A stretch of 24,841 nucleotides of DNA, from the NCBI GenBank assembly GCA_043822385.1, contig JBDRBT010000023.1, forward strand, positions 1 to 24,841, read 5' to 3'. Shown piece after piece: positions 7,803 through 14,107 of the stretch; within the stretch, counting starts at the first letter, position 1, and every line of letters starts with the position of its first letter. This DNA is from JABWCK01 sp043822385. Its GTDB lineage: Archaea > Micrarchaeota > Micrarchaeia > Norongarragalinales > Norongarragalinaceae. The position numbers were made by a program, and so were the translations under genes. The notes beneath the pieces are model-generated. The model was not told the origin of the DNA. It ran no database searches and saw only the letters and a list, made by a program, of their open reading frames with translations.

Positions 7803-8717
7803 TTAACCACCACGTTTAAGCAAGAAATGCCATGTTCCAAACAAGGAATCAACAAATAATTCAGTGAAACGAATCAACAAAAGCCCGGAAATAGCTTGCG
7901 GCAACGGAATCAACAACAATGAATTCAACAAAAACGCTCCAGCGCCCTCCTGAACACCCAAACCAGCTATAGACAACGGAATAAAACTAACCGCAGTAAT
8001 CACCGCCATTAAAACTAACACACTAATGAAATCAAGCTGCACTCCCACAACTGCATTCAACAACAACCACCAAGCTCCAGCACGAGGCAAAGCAGCAATC
8101 AAACTCAAAACAACAGAATACAATAAAGCGCTCTTCTTTATTTTGTAAGTAAAGAAATCATTGTAAAAAACCTGAATCTTTTTCCCAACGAAAGGAATAC
8201 AACCAGCCAAACGAGAAAACAACTCGACTCGCCAAAAGAACACGCCTAAAAACGCGAGGGAACCAGCTAAAAGAATCAAGCCAATTAAAGAAAAGTCAGT
8301 AGCGAAAACAAACACTGCAGCAAACAAAAACAAGCTCCTAACAAAAAAATCAGAAAACAAGGAAATAGCCATGAATTTAGCTGCTCGAGACGCTTTCACT
8401 CCAAGCTTGCGCAACGCAAACACTAAGTACGAGTAACCAACTCTCCCTGGAGTCAAGTCACTCAAGAACATTGACGCTTGGTGAATGAAAACAAACTTGC
8501 GGAAAGAAACTTCAGGCAAAAAGTAATGCAAACGCAAAGCACCGCCAACCAAGTTAGCTAAGAAATACAAAACACACGCGCCAAAGAAAACAAGCAAGCT
8601 AACACTAGTAAAACTCTCAATTAAAACACGCAAATCAAAAGAAGAATGCAGTAAATAGATTAGTAAAATACCAACAACGGCATTCAAAACAAAAAACCAG
8701 TTTTTTCTATTGCTCAA
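7803..8717 (-). CDS. LPG-synthase-type transmembrane (flippase-like) protein
   Basis: The protein of about 304 residues is an integral membrane protein with roughly eight hydrophobic segments. It carries hallmarks of the lysylphosphatidylglycerol-synthase transmembrane family (UPF0104, also seen in archaeal AglD): SFRKFVFIHQASMFLSDLTP followed by GRVGYSY, and SIAGLGVQEGAGAFLL near the C terminus. Family members are linked to lipid or glycolipid translocation and dolichol-sugar processing. An in-frame GTG lies three codons upstream (8724-8726), but the AGGTG motif (8726-8730) overlaps it and sits six bases before the TTG at 8715-8717. The TTG is therefore the better start. A TATA-like TCTTTTAAGT (8751-8760) gives a leader of about ten bases. 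It heads cluster A. There is no catalytic C-terminal domain, so transport rather than aminoacylation is inferred. Confidence 0.8.
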   Translation of the reverse strand: MSNRKNWFFVLNAVVGILLIYLLHSSFDLRVLIESFTSVSLLVFFGACVLYFLANLVGGALRLHYFLPEVSFRKFVFIHQASMFLSDLTPGRVGYSYLVFALRKLGVKASRAAKFMAISLFSDFFVRSLFLFAAVFVFATDFSLIGLILLAGSLAFLGVFFWRVELFSRLAGCIPFVGKKIQVFYNDFFTYKIKKSALLYSVVLSLIAALPRAGAWWLLLNAVVGVQLDFISVLVLMAVITAVSFIPLSIAGLGVQEGAGAFLLNSLLLIPLPQAISGLLLIRFTELFVDSLFGTWHFLLKRGG

Positions 8718-8794
8718 TAAACACACCTAAAAACAAATAACGCAAACTAAACTTAAAAGACCGTTTCTTCACTCAATTTTGTTTTTGATTAAAC

Positions 8795-8809
8795 TTTCTT
8801 GCGAAGAAA
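8795..8809. repeat. Small hairpin downstream of tRNA-Ala
   Basis: TTTCTT and AAGAAA pair across a GCG loop, six bases after the 3' end of the tRNA-Ala gene on the minus strand. It may mark transcript end or 3' processing of the tRNA precursor. No long U tract follows directly. Confidence 0.3.
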
Positions 8810-8815
8810 ATTTAG

Positions 8816-8887
8816 TGGACCCGCCGGGAATTGAACCCGGGGTCTCCGCCTTGCGAAGGCGGCGTCTTACCACTCGACTACGAGCCC
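8816..8887 (-). tRNA. tRNA-Ala (anticodon CGC)
   Basis: On the minus strand a 72-base cloverleaf folds with acceptor GGGCTCG paired to CGGGTCC, D arm AGTGGTA, anticodon stem CCGCC/GGCGG with loop TTCGCAA (anticodon CGC, reading GCG), and T arm CCGGG-TTCAATT-CCCGG. The G3:U70 wobble pair, the classic alanine identity element, is present, which independently supports the amino acid. The discriminator is A73 and no CCA tail is encoded. There is no intron. Confidence 0.95.
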
Positions 8888-8889
8888 AA

Positions 8890-8922
8890 CAAACTTTTAC
8901 CGAAAAGTTTGATTAAAAAGAT
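8890..8922 (-). promoter_or_regulatory. tRNA-Ala promoter overlapping a 9-bp hairpin
   Basis: A TATA-like CTTTTTAATC (8911-8920) is centred about 28 bases before the tRNA 5' end, the right distance for an archaeal promoter. Between it and the tRNA lies a perfect nine-base-pair inverted repeat (8890-8898 with 8903-8911, loop ACCG). This may serve as terminator for the upstream PIN gene or as a 5' processing structure. Confidence 0.45.
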
Positions 8923-8933
8923 AGAGGCGTGTT

Positions 8934-9608
8934 TTACGAATATAATTCTTCGTACTCGTCTAACTCTACAGTAGAAATACTGCAACCGCTCTTGCGCAAC
9001 GCGTACAAAGCAGCGTGAAAAGCAAAAGACTTGTTGTCTTTAAACCCATCAAAAAAACCTTTCTCGAAAGCTAAAGCAAGCAATTCAGTAGAACGAATCA
9101 CGCGCACTTCTTTCCCTAGTTTTGAAAAGAAGGAATACTTGCTTTCATCAACAAGGCAATCTTTACCGTTTTCTGCGGTAACAGTTTGAGCTAGCTTGCC
9201 AGCATCCTCTAAAAGCATTCTAGTAGTTTTCTCGTCAACTAAAAGAAGGTTAGCTGAAATAGAAGAAAACAACGCAACGCACTGTGCTTCCCCCTCCTGC
9301 AGAATTTGCAAGGGCCGGTTGCGTACTCTAAACAAGGAATTAGATTCCTCAAGAATTCGCTTGGATTCCTTCATTAAAGTGGGAGACGTGATTACTTGCA
9401 GTACTTTGTCGTCTAATAATTTGCGCAAGCGAACTGCAGAGAAAGCAAACTTTTTTACTTTCAACGGGTGACTAATTATTTCCTCCTGAACAGCAGGCGG
9501 AATAACGAAATTCAAACCAAATTCCTCTTTCAAGAAAGGCAACACTGAAATGTTACAGCTCTCCGAGAGGGAAATCAACGAACTCGAATCACAAACAACT
9601 AAAACCAT
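8934..9608 (-). CDS. PIN-domain protein, predicted ribonuclease
   Basis: The 224-residue product starts VLVVCDSSSLISL (D7), the first metal-binding Asp of PIN nucleases, followed by acidic residues in PAVQEEIISH, LQEGEAQCVAL (E105/E107) and NLLLVDEKTTRMLL (D125). These four acidic clusters in order match the metal-dependent RNase centre. It is longer than VapC toxins (about 130 residues) by a C-terminal extension of some 70 residues ending in acidic DEYEELYS, so a processing or surveillance nuclease is as likely as a toxin. The start codon ATG (9606-9608) follows the stop of the upstream gene by three bases, so the two are co-transcribed. Whether the partner is an antitoxin is unknown. Confidence 0.75.
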   Translation of the reverse strand: MVLVVCDSSSLISLSESCNISVLPFLKEEFGLNFVIPPAVQEEIISHPLKVKKFAFSAVRLRKLLDDKVLQVITSPTLMKESKRILEESNSLFRVRNRPLQILQEGEAQCVALFSSISANLLLVDEKTTRMLLEDAGKLAQTVTAENGKDCLVDESKYSFFSKLGKEVRVIRSTELLALAFEKGFFDGFKDNKSFAFHAALYALRKSGCSISTVELDEYEELYS

Positions 9609-9611
9609 TTT

Positions 9612-10151
9612 TCAAACCAACTTTTTGAATTCACTCATTCTCTCTGAAACATTCTTAGTAGAATACTTTTCCAAAATCCTAGTGATACCAATGTATTCTC
9701 CTAATTCTTTTTTGTCAACTCCAGACAAAGTAGAAGCAATACCTAAAGAAGCGCCCCGCGCGTACATGTCTGCACCAATCTTAATCCTGCCTTTCTCTAT
9801 TACTGAAGAAGCAAACCTACCGATGGAAGAACTCAAGCCCTCAACTAAAATAATAGCGCTGTGCATGAAACTCCTTCCCCTTTCAACATTATTCTCGCTG
9901 TAATTAACTCTAGCTTGAGCAAGCAAACGCAATAAACTCTCCTTGAAAGAATTCCATTCACTAGAAGAAACAATATAGTGTTTTTCCAGAAACTTTGCGC
10001 AAGAATAAGAAATAACCCCCAACTCAACTAAAGAAGGCTCATTATTCACGTACGCTTCGATAGCTGCTTCCTTAGACAACTCACGCAAACCCAAAATGTC
10101 GCCCGCAGCAAAACGCGTTTCTAAATTCTTTATCTCGCTAACTAAATTCAC
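9612..10151 (-). CDS. Helical orphan protein paired with the PIN gene
   Basis: No family is recognised. The 179 residues read as mostly amphipathic helices, with no long hydrophobic segment and no Cys or His cluster; central segments include FMHSAIILVEGLSSSIGRFA and KIGADMYARGASLGIAS. The start is GTG (10149-10151), without a visible Shine-Dalgarno; a TATA-like CCCTTTTATTC near 10174-10184 would give an almost leaderless transcript. It directly precedes the PIN-domain gene with a three-base gap, so the product may regulate or guide that nuclease. An antitoxin role is possible but unproven, since it has no recognisable DNA-binding motif. Confidence 0.6.
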   Translation of the reverse strand: MNLVSEIKNLETRFAAGDILGLRELSKEAAIEAYVNNEPSLVELGVISYSCAKFLEKHYIVSSSEWNSFKESLLRLLAQARVNYSENNVERGRSFMHSAIILVEGLSSSIGRFASSVIEKGRIKIGADMYARGASLGIASTLSGVDKKELGEYIGITRILEKYSTKNVSERMSEFKKLV

Positions 10152-10189
10152 AAAAGTAAAAGAAAAAAAAAGAATAAAAGGGAATAAGA

Positions 10190-10387
10190 TTAAGCGCTTA
10201 ATTCAGAAATTCGTTTTTTAATTGATTCCAATTCGTTTTCTAAAAAATGCACTCGTTCAGTTAAAACTTGTTTTTCTTCTTCCTTACTGAAGCCTTGCGC
10301 AAACCACGGACCTAAAACACCGCGCCTACCGAAACAACCAGCATTGCATCCAGCCCACCTAGGGCCAGTTCCATCTCCCATTGGCAT
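10190..10387 (-). CDS. DUF5320-type small protein, Gly/Cys-rich N terminus plus coiled coil
   Basis: The 65-residue product opens MPMGDGTGPRWAGCNAGCFG, the Gly-Pro-rich start seen in DUF5320 proteins, and ends with a helical coiled-coil tail (about 35-63, KEEEKQVLTERVHFLENELE). The frame is open further upstream, but the start is set at ATG 10385-10387 because the motif AGAGGTGA lies four bases before it (10392-10399) and the family starts here. That motif also contains the TGA stop of the DUF134 gene, so translation of the two is likely coupled. Cys14 and Cys18 could bind a metal. The pairing with DUF134 recurs in archaea and suggests a shared role in metal or Fe-S related control; the function is not known. 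Confidence 0.75.
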   Translation of the reverse strand: MPMGDGTGPRWAGCNAGCFGRRGVLGPWFAQGFSKEEEKQVLTERVHFLENELESIKKRISELSA

Positions 10388-10391
10388 AATT

Positions 10392-10697
10392 TCACCTCTT
10401 TTTGTTAGAATAAAAATAAACTCCACCCTTGATTCTAATAGCATTTCCTTCAACTAATGCTTTAGCTATTTTTTCTCGAGCTGAAGAAACCAACCTGTGG
10501 AAAGTTGGTTGCGAAACACTCATTTTTTTTGAAGCAACAATTTGATCTAAACCTTCAGCATCATTAAGCCTGAAAGCTTCAAACTCGTCTACCGTAACTT
10601 CTACTTCCTTCAATTCACGCAAAGGAATTCCCGCGGGCTTGAAGTAAGTAACTCCAGGTTCTCGCATAACCCTCCTTAAAATAAAAGGCCTAACCAT
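10392..10697 (-). CDS. DUF134 / UPF0251 DNA-binding protein
   Basis: The 101-residue protein has the conserved DUF134 body: VRPFILRRVMREPGVTYFKP, then LRELKEVEVTVDEFEAFRL with DAEGLDQ after it, and a sigma-like helix-turn-helix at about 50-80 (QIVASKKMSVSQPTFHRLVS). The family is annotated as predicted DNA-binding and often neighbours DUF5320 and dinitrogenase-cofactor-like genes. The start ATG (10695-10697) lies about 28 bases from a TATA-like CCTTATAAGT (10721-10730), so the mRNA is probably leaderless. A perfect 12-base palindrome lies between the two, consistent with autoregulation. The four-Cys cluster seen between the DUF134 halves in some homologues is absent. Confidence 0.85.
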   Translation of the reverse strand: MVRPFILRRVMREPGVTYFKPAGIPLRELKEVEVTVDEFEAFRLNDAEGLDQIVASKKMSVSQPTFHRLVSSAREKIAKALVEGNAIRIKGGVYFYSNKKR

Positions 10698-10702
10698 ATA
10701 AC

Positions 10703-10730
10703 GAATATATATTCATAACCACTTATAAGG
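10703..10730 (-). promoter_or_regulatory. DUF134 promoter with palindromic operator candidate
   Basis: The palindrome GAATATATATTC (10703-10714) sits between the TATA-like CCTTATAAGT (10721-10730) and the start codon at 10697, covering the expected transcription start. A protein bound there would block initiation. Autoregulation by the DUF134 protein is inferred from position only. Confidence 0.5.
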
Positions 10731-10836
10731 GTTTGCAAAAAGCTTAAATTTCGCAATAAACCAGATAATATAACTAATTACATTTTTTTCTGGAAAAAGT
10801 CTTTTGTTTTTTTAAACAAGCACGCGAATGATTTTC

Positions 10837-12042
10837 ATGAAAATTGCAATGCTCGGATGGGAATTCCCACCATTTATGAGTGGGGGCTTGGGTGTTCACT
10901 GTGAACGATTAAGCCAAAGCCTAGCGAAAGCAGGGGTAGAAATTGATTTCTTTATGCCTGCAAACGGCTGCAAAATCTCTTCACCTGCAGTAAAACTAGT
11001 TCCAGTGCATTATTCTAAAGAACACCTTAAAATGAACGAAAAATTCCTTGATCCTTACCGCACTCTAAGACAAGAAATGAATATAGCTAAAGACAAGAAG
11101 GAATTAATCAAGAACGTTAAAACAAAAAAACTAAAGAAAGTAGACGCATACAACTTGCGAGTAGCGAGAAAAATAGCTGCCAAACACAAAGTAAAAGAAT
11201 ACGATTTAATTCATGTTCACGGCCGCTTTAATATCGGCGCAGCAGTTTTAGCTAAACACTTTTGCGGAGTACCCTTCATTTGGACTGTTCACAGCACTAT
11301 TTTTGATGAAGCAGTTGAAGGAAAACCAGATAACTTGCAGTACTACACTGAAAAAATCGGAATAACTGAAGCAGACAAAATAATTGCAGTTTCTAATCGA
11401 ACTAAAAAACAATTAATAAAAGAATTCGGAGCTAAAAAAAGCAAAGTAAGCGTTGTTTACAACGGAATCGATTCCGAAAACTTTAACGTAGCAAGACCAA
11501 TTAAAAAAGAAAGAAAACAAGCTTTGTTTCACGGAAGACTCACGAATCAAAAAGGACCTAAATACTTTTTAATGGGAGCAAGAAAACTATTGCAAACAAA
11601 TCCTTTGTCTTCGTTCGTAATGAGCGGTAAAGGACACTTAAAGGAAAACTTGGAGTCTTTTGCAAGGCAACTAAAAATAAAACAAAGAGTTGCATTCCCG
11701 GGATTCATTTCGCAAAAAAAACTCCCTCAATTATACGCTAACAGCGACGTCTTCGTGCTTCCAAGTATTTCAGAACCATTCGGCATTACAGTACTGGAAG
11801 CAATGGCTTGCGGCACGCCGGTAGTAATATCAAAAACGTGCGGGGTAGGTGAAATAATAAGCAACTGCATTAAAGTTGATTATTGGGACATAGATGGAAT
11901 AGCAGATGGAATGAATAAAATAATCAATAACCCTTCTTACCAGGAAGAATTAAGCATTAAAGGAAAAGAAGAAGCACAAAAACTAACTTGGGACAAAGTA
12001 GCGCTAGACACTCTAAACATATACTCTACAGTAAAAGACTGA
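10837..12042 (+). CDS. GT4-family glycosyltransferase (GT-B fold)
   Basis: The 401-residue protein begins MKIAMLGWEFPPFMSGGLGV, the donor-side start of glycogen-synthase-like GT-B enzymes, and carries HVHGRFNIGAAVLA, TVHSTIFDEAV, VSVVYNGIDSENF, HGRLTNQKGPKYFL and EPFGITVLEAMACGTPVV. The last holds the E-x7-E signature of GT4/GT5 retaining transferases. It should transfer a sugar from a nucleotide sugar in the cytoplasm. Start: an in-frame ATG three codons earlier (10828) exists, but 10837 matches the family N terminus. TATA-like elements lie at 10737-10750, 10761-10772 and 10810-10817, so the promoter is uncertain. The next gene starts 60 bases downstream with its own promoter. Acceptor and donor are unknown; glycogen-like polymer or surface glycan are both possible. 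Confidence 0.85.
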   Translation: MKIAMLGWEFPPFMSGGLGVHCERLSQSLAKAGVEIDFFMPANGCKISSPAVKLVPVHYSKEHLKMNEKFLDPYRTLRQEMNIAKDKKELIKNVKTKKLKKVDAYNLRVARKIAAKHKVKEYDLIHVHGRFNIGAAVLAKHFCGVPFIWTVHSTIFDEAVEGKPDNLQYYTEKIGITEADKIIAVSNRTKKQLIKEFGAKKSKVSVVYNGIDSENFNVARPIKKERKQALFHGRLTNQKGPKYFLMGARKLLQTNPLSSFVMSGKGHLKENLESFARQLKIKQRVAFPGFISQKKLPQLYANSDVFVLPSISEPFGITVLEAMACGTPVVISKTCGVGEIISNCIKVDYWDIDGIADGMNKIINNPSYQEELSIKGKEEAQKLTWDKVALDTLNIYSTVKD

Positions 12043-12055
12043 AAAAAGCCAGAAG

Positions 12056-12070
12056 AAAAAGTCTAAATAC
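12056..12070 (+). promoter_or_regulatory. Promoter (BRE/TATA) of the CBS-domain gene
   Basis: AAAAAGTCTAAATAC combines a purine-rich BRE-like stretch with a TATA-like box, about 36 bases before the ATG at 12102. The predicted start near 12091 leaves a leader of some 11 bases that contains AGAGG. Confidence 0.5.
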
Positions 12071-12101
12071 CCTTTCAAACTATAATACTGAAGAAGAGGC
12101 A

Positions 12102-12539
12102 ATGAACGTAAGAGATATAATGCATAGTGTCACTATTGTCGATGCTACTTCAAGTGTTTACGAAGTTTCAAAGCTAATGAGCAAGAAGAACATTGGCTCG
12201 GTTTTAATTTCATTTGGTGACGAAGTAAAAGGCATATTTACTGAACGAGATTTATTGAATAAAGTAGTAGTGCAAGGATTAAACGCGTATTTAACACCTG
12301 TAGAAAAAGTGATGAGTTACCCAGTAGTATCCATAGATGCAGACGCCACGGTTCTTGACGCGAGCATGATGCTGAATAAACACGGACGCATTCGCAGGCT
12401 AGTAGTTACTGAAGCTGGAAAAATAGTTGGAATAACTACTGCAAGAAAAATTGCTAAAAACCTTCCTTATCACAATCTTGAGACGATAAGACACAAACGC
12501 GATTACGGTCGCATTAGTTATTACGAAGAAAGAAAGTAA
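12102..12539 (+). CDS. Tandem CBS-domain protein
   Basis: The 145-residue protein consists of two CBS modules (about 1-60 and 65-125). The first opens MNVRDIMHSVTIVDATSSVY and includes ISFGDEVKGIFTERDLL; the second has VEKVMSYPVVSIDADATVLD and EAGKIVGITTARKI. CBS pairs bind adenosyl ligands such as AMP, ATP or SAM and act as energy-state sensors. No catalytic domain is attached, so it probably modulates a partner. The C-terminal tail (ETIRHKRDYGRISYYEERK) is basic and polar. The frame is open upstream into the glycosyltransferase end, but ATG 12102 fits the domain start, the promoter and AGAGG. The partner is not obvious; the preceding glycosyltransferase is one candidate. Confidence 0.88.
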   Translation: MNVRDIMHSVTIVDATSSVYEVSKLMSKKNIGSVLISFGDEVKGIFTERDLLNKVVVQGLNAYLTPVEKVMSYPVVSIDADATVLDASMMLNKHGRIRRLVVTEAGKIVGITTARKIAKNLPYHNLETIRHKRDYGRISYYEERK

Positions 12540-12582
12540 ACTAAGTAAGATTTCTGTTAAAAACTGATTACTGGAAGTATAA

Positions 12583-12634
12583 CCTTTATAAAGAGTCATG
12601 ACGTTATCATGATAGATTCAAGCTGTTGTCATGA
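12583..12634 (+). promoter_or_regulatory. Promoter with three helically phased TCATGA sites
   Basis: After a TATA box (CCTTTATAAA, 12583-12592) the palindrome TCATGA occurs at 12596-12601, 12607-12612 and 12629-12634, with offsets of 11 and 22 bases, so all copies face the same side of the helix. The third overlaps the ATG of the winged-helix gene. The region covers the expected transcription start (about 12613). This looks like an operator for cooperative binding, possibly by the encoded regulator itself. Confidence 0.55.
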
Positions 12635-13101
12635 AAACAACGCGCTGGTGGAATAATCAAACGCTTTCCGCGTTTAAAAAAGTTGTGGGTTACAAAAAAA
12701 TGGATGAATTCCAGGAAGTATCAAGCGAATACCGCGAGTTACAAAAGTCATTCAAAGACCCAATAGTACTGGGACAACTCTTGCATACAGTAGCTGAAGA
12801 AAAAAAGAGTTCAAACTTAATCTTAAAAGAAATAATGGTTAAACTCGAGAGAATAGAAGAAAGACTCGAGAAACTAGAAAAACCAACCCCACCTAAAACA
12901 CCGGAAATGATAAGCGAGATTGACGACGATATTCTTAAATTCGTAAGCAAAAAACCAGTTACTTCAAGGGAAGTTCAAAAGAAATTCAATTACTCAGGAG
13001 CAAACGGAGCATCAGCTAGACTAAATAATTTAGTCAGGCAAGGCCTCCTGGAGAAAAAACAAGTTGGAAGACGCGTTTTCTTTCAGCTGAAGTTACGCTA
13101 G
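12631..13101 (+). CDS. Coiled-coil winged-helix transcription regulator
   Basis: The 156-residue protein has an N-terminal helical region (KTTRWWNNQTLSAFKKVVGY), a heptad-rich coiled coil (about 66-92, ILKEIMVKLERIEERLEKLE), a Pro-rich hinge (KPTPPKTP) and a C-terminal winged helix (about 105-156). In the last part, DDDILKFVSKKPVTSREVQK and GASARLNNLVRQGLLEKKQV give the recognition helix and wing, followed by RRVFFQLK. The architecture suggests a dimer held by the coiled coil. Translation starts within an operator-like element, so the transcript has a leader of about 18 bases or less and no Shine-Dalgarno. Autoregulation is inferred. No specific family name is recognised. Confidence 0.7.
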   Translation: MKTTRWWNNQTLSAFKKVVGYKKMDEFQEVSSEYRELQKSFKDPIVLGQLLHTVAEEKKSSNLILKEIMVKLERIEERLEKLEKPTPPKTPEMISEIDDDILKFVSKKPVTSREVQKKFNYSGANGASARLNNLVRQGLLEKKQVGRRVFFQLKLR

Positions 13102-13281
13102 TTGATAATCGCTTTAAGCGATTTGGTTCAACCCACCAATCCTTTGCTTAGGCAAAGGCACAGAAAGGAGTTGCGAGGGCGTCATTGTCCTAATTTTCCA
13201 CCCACCCGAATAAAATGCGCCCCGCACTCCCCCCACCCTCTTGCAAAATAATTAAAATACTAGCGCAGCTTATGTTGTTAA
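13102..13281. other. Structured, C-rich intergenic block (possible ncRNA or G-quadruplex)
   Basis: This 180-base gap is much more GC-rich than its surroundings. It holds two perfect hairpins, AATCGCT/AGCGATT (13107-13123) and CCTTTGC/GCAAAGG (13141-13158), and then C runs at 13199-13207, 13219-13223 and 13229-13238. Read on the minus strand these give five G runs of three or more, enough for a G-quadruplex. In AT-rich archaea such blocks often encode structured RNA, but no C/D, H/ACA, SRP or RNase P signature is recognised. The first hairpin, six bases after the regulator stop, could be a terminator. Confidence 0.45.
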
Positions 13282-13713
13282 ATGATTAAAGAAATTAAAA
13301 CAAGAACAGAGTCATTAAAATTTGGGAAAGTTAATTTTACAACGCACTTTAGCGACTGGGAATTCAAAAACACTATTCAACAAGGAGTTAACAATCTTTT
13401 TCTAGAAAAACTTCAAGAAATACTCAATAGAATGGCTAAAGCGCAAACTCATTCTCTAAACCAACCAAATTTTGCAATAGTGCACGAAGTTCATTGGAAA
13501 GCTGCAGGCAGCGAAAGGTTCAGGAAAGGTGAAGGACTCATTGGTGGCGGGATTAACACTCACCTAACACACGATAATGCGAGGGGGTACCCAGAAGTTG
13601 CAGAACACTTAGGAGAACTCCCTCAAGAAAAACAAATAGAACTGAAAAGAAAACTAAAGGAATACCACGAAAAAGCAAAAAGAATTATTATCAAGCAAGC
13701 TGAAAGATTTTAG
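13282..13713 (+). CDS. Orphan 143-residue protein
   Basis: No family is recognised. The product is soluble and mixed alpha/beta: a basic N terminus (KEIKTRTESLKFGKVNFTTH), a central segment NFAIVHEVHWKAAGSERFRK, a Gly-rich turn GEGLIGGGINTHLTHDNARG, and a long charged C-terminal helix (PQEKQIELKRKLKEYHEKAK). Several His and Glu residues (HEVHW, NTHLTH) could form a metal site, but no known catalytic motif is evident. It is preceded by the C-rich intergenic block and its stop faces the minus-strand zinc protein 25 bases away. No Shine-Dalgarno is seen before the ATG. Its length and normal residue composition support a real gene. Confidence 0.6.
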   Translation: MIKEIKTRTESLKFGKVNFTTHFSDWEFKNTIQQGVNNLFLEKLQEILNRMAKAQTHSLNQPNFAIVHEVHWKAAGSERFRKGEGLIGGGINTHLTHDNARGYPEVAEHLGELPQEKQIELKRKLKEYHEKAKRIIIKQAERF

Positions 13714-13738
13714 TTAAAGCAATAAGAAAAGGGAAGAG

Positions 13739-13948
13739 TTAAAGCAAGTAAGTGAAAGCACAATTCTTGCTGCAAAAAACATCTCGCTCTACAACAGGTA
13801 ATTTCAAGCTTTTTGACTCAAAATACTGTTTAGGCAGCCTGCTTCTAATACAGACGTGCGGAAACCAAGCACTGTAACCAGTTCTGTCAACAAACTTGCC
13901 GCAAGAACTACACGTGGTGCCTTCTGGAAAGAACCTCGGCTTCGTCAA
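13739..13948 (-). CDS. Small zinc-binding protein (TRASH/treble-clef-like)
   Basis: The 69-residue protein has Cys pairs C13-x2-C16 (TTCSSCGKFVDRTGY) and C59-x3-C63 (DVFCSKNCAFTYLL), with C33 between. The C-terminal FCSKNC followed by aromatic residues resembles TRASH or MYM-type zinc modules that sense or bind metals. The start is TTG at 13946-13948, supported by the near-perfect Shine-Dalgarno AAGGAGGTG at 13954-13962, one of the strongest in the window. A promoter lies at 14001-14020. It may be a metal-responsive accessory or an RNA/DNA-binding zinc protein. No neighbour suggests a pathway. Confidence 0.7.
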   Translation of the reverse strand: MTKPRFFPEGTTCSSCGKFVDRTGYSAWFPHVCIRSRLPKQYFESKSLKLPVVERDVFCSKNCAFTYLL

Positions 13949-14000
13949 ACACCCACCTCCTTGGAAAACAAAACGGAATTGCCACTAATCATAAAACGTT

Positions 14001-14020
14001 CATTATTTAAAAACCTTTCG
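14001..14020 (-). promoter_or_regulatory. Promoter of the small zinc-protein gene
   Basis: On the minus strand, CGAAAGGTTTTTAAATAATG gives a BRE-like purine stretch followed by a TATA box. The expected start, about 25 bases downstream, leaves a leader near 35 bases holding the AAGGAGGTG motif. Confidence 0.5.
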
Positions 14021-14080
14021 GTAAAACGAACAGAATAACATAAAATCTAACAGTTAGAGGTATAAAAATAACAAAGTATA

Positions 14081-14100
14081 GTAAAAAAAGAAGAAAGGAA
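14081..14100 (-). terminator. T-rich terminator after ftsZ
   Basis: Seven bases past the ftsZ stop the minus strand runs through CTTTCTTCTTTTTTTAC, a T tract typical of archaeal intrinsic termination. No stem is required or seen. Confidence 0.45.
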
Positions 14101-14107
14101 GAAGGCT

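Noticed and set aside
8934..10151. Classical VapBC toxin-antitoxin module
   Set aside because: The PIN protein is too long and the partner has no AbrB, RHH or other antitoxin DNA-binding motif.
10388..10453. Longer start for the DUF5320 protein
   Set aside because: The extension overlaps the DUF134 coding end, while AGAGGTGA and the family start MPMGDGTGP place initiation at 10387.
11988..12101. Upstream extension of the CBS-domain protein into the glycosyltransferase end
   Set aside because: The CBS domain begins at the ATG 12102, which has its own TATA box and AGAGG; the extension is out of frame with and overlaps a real gene.
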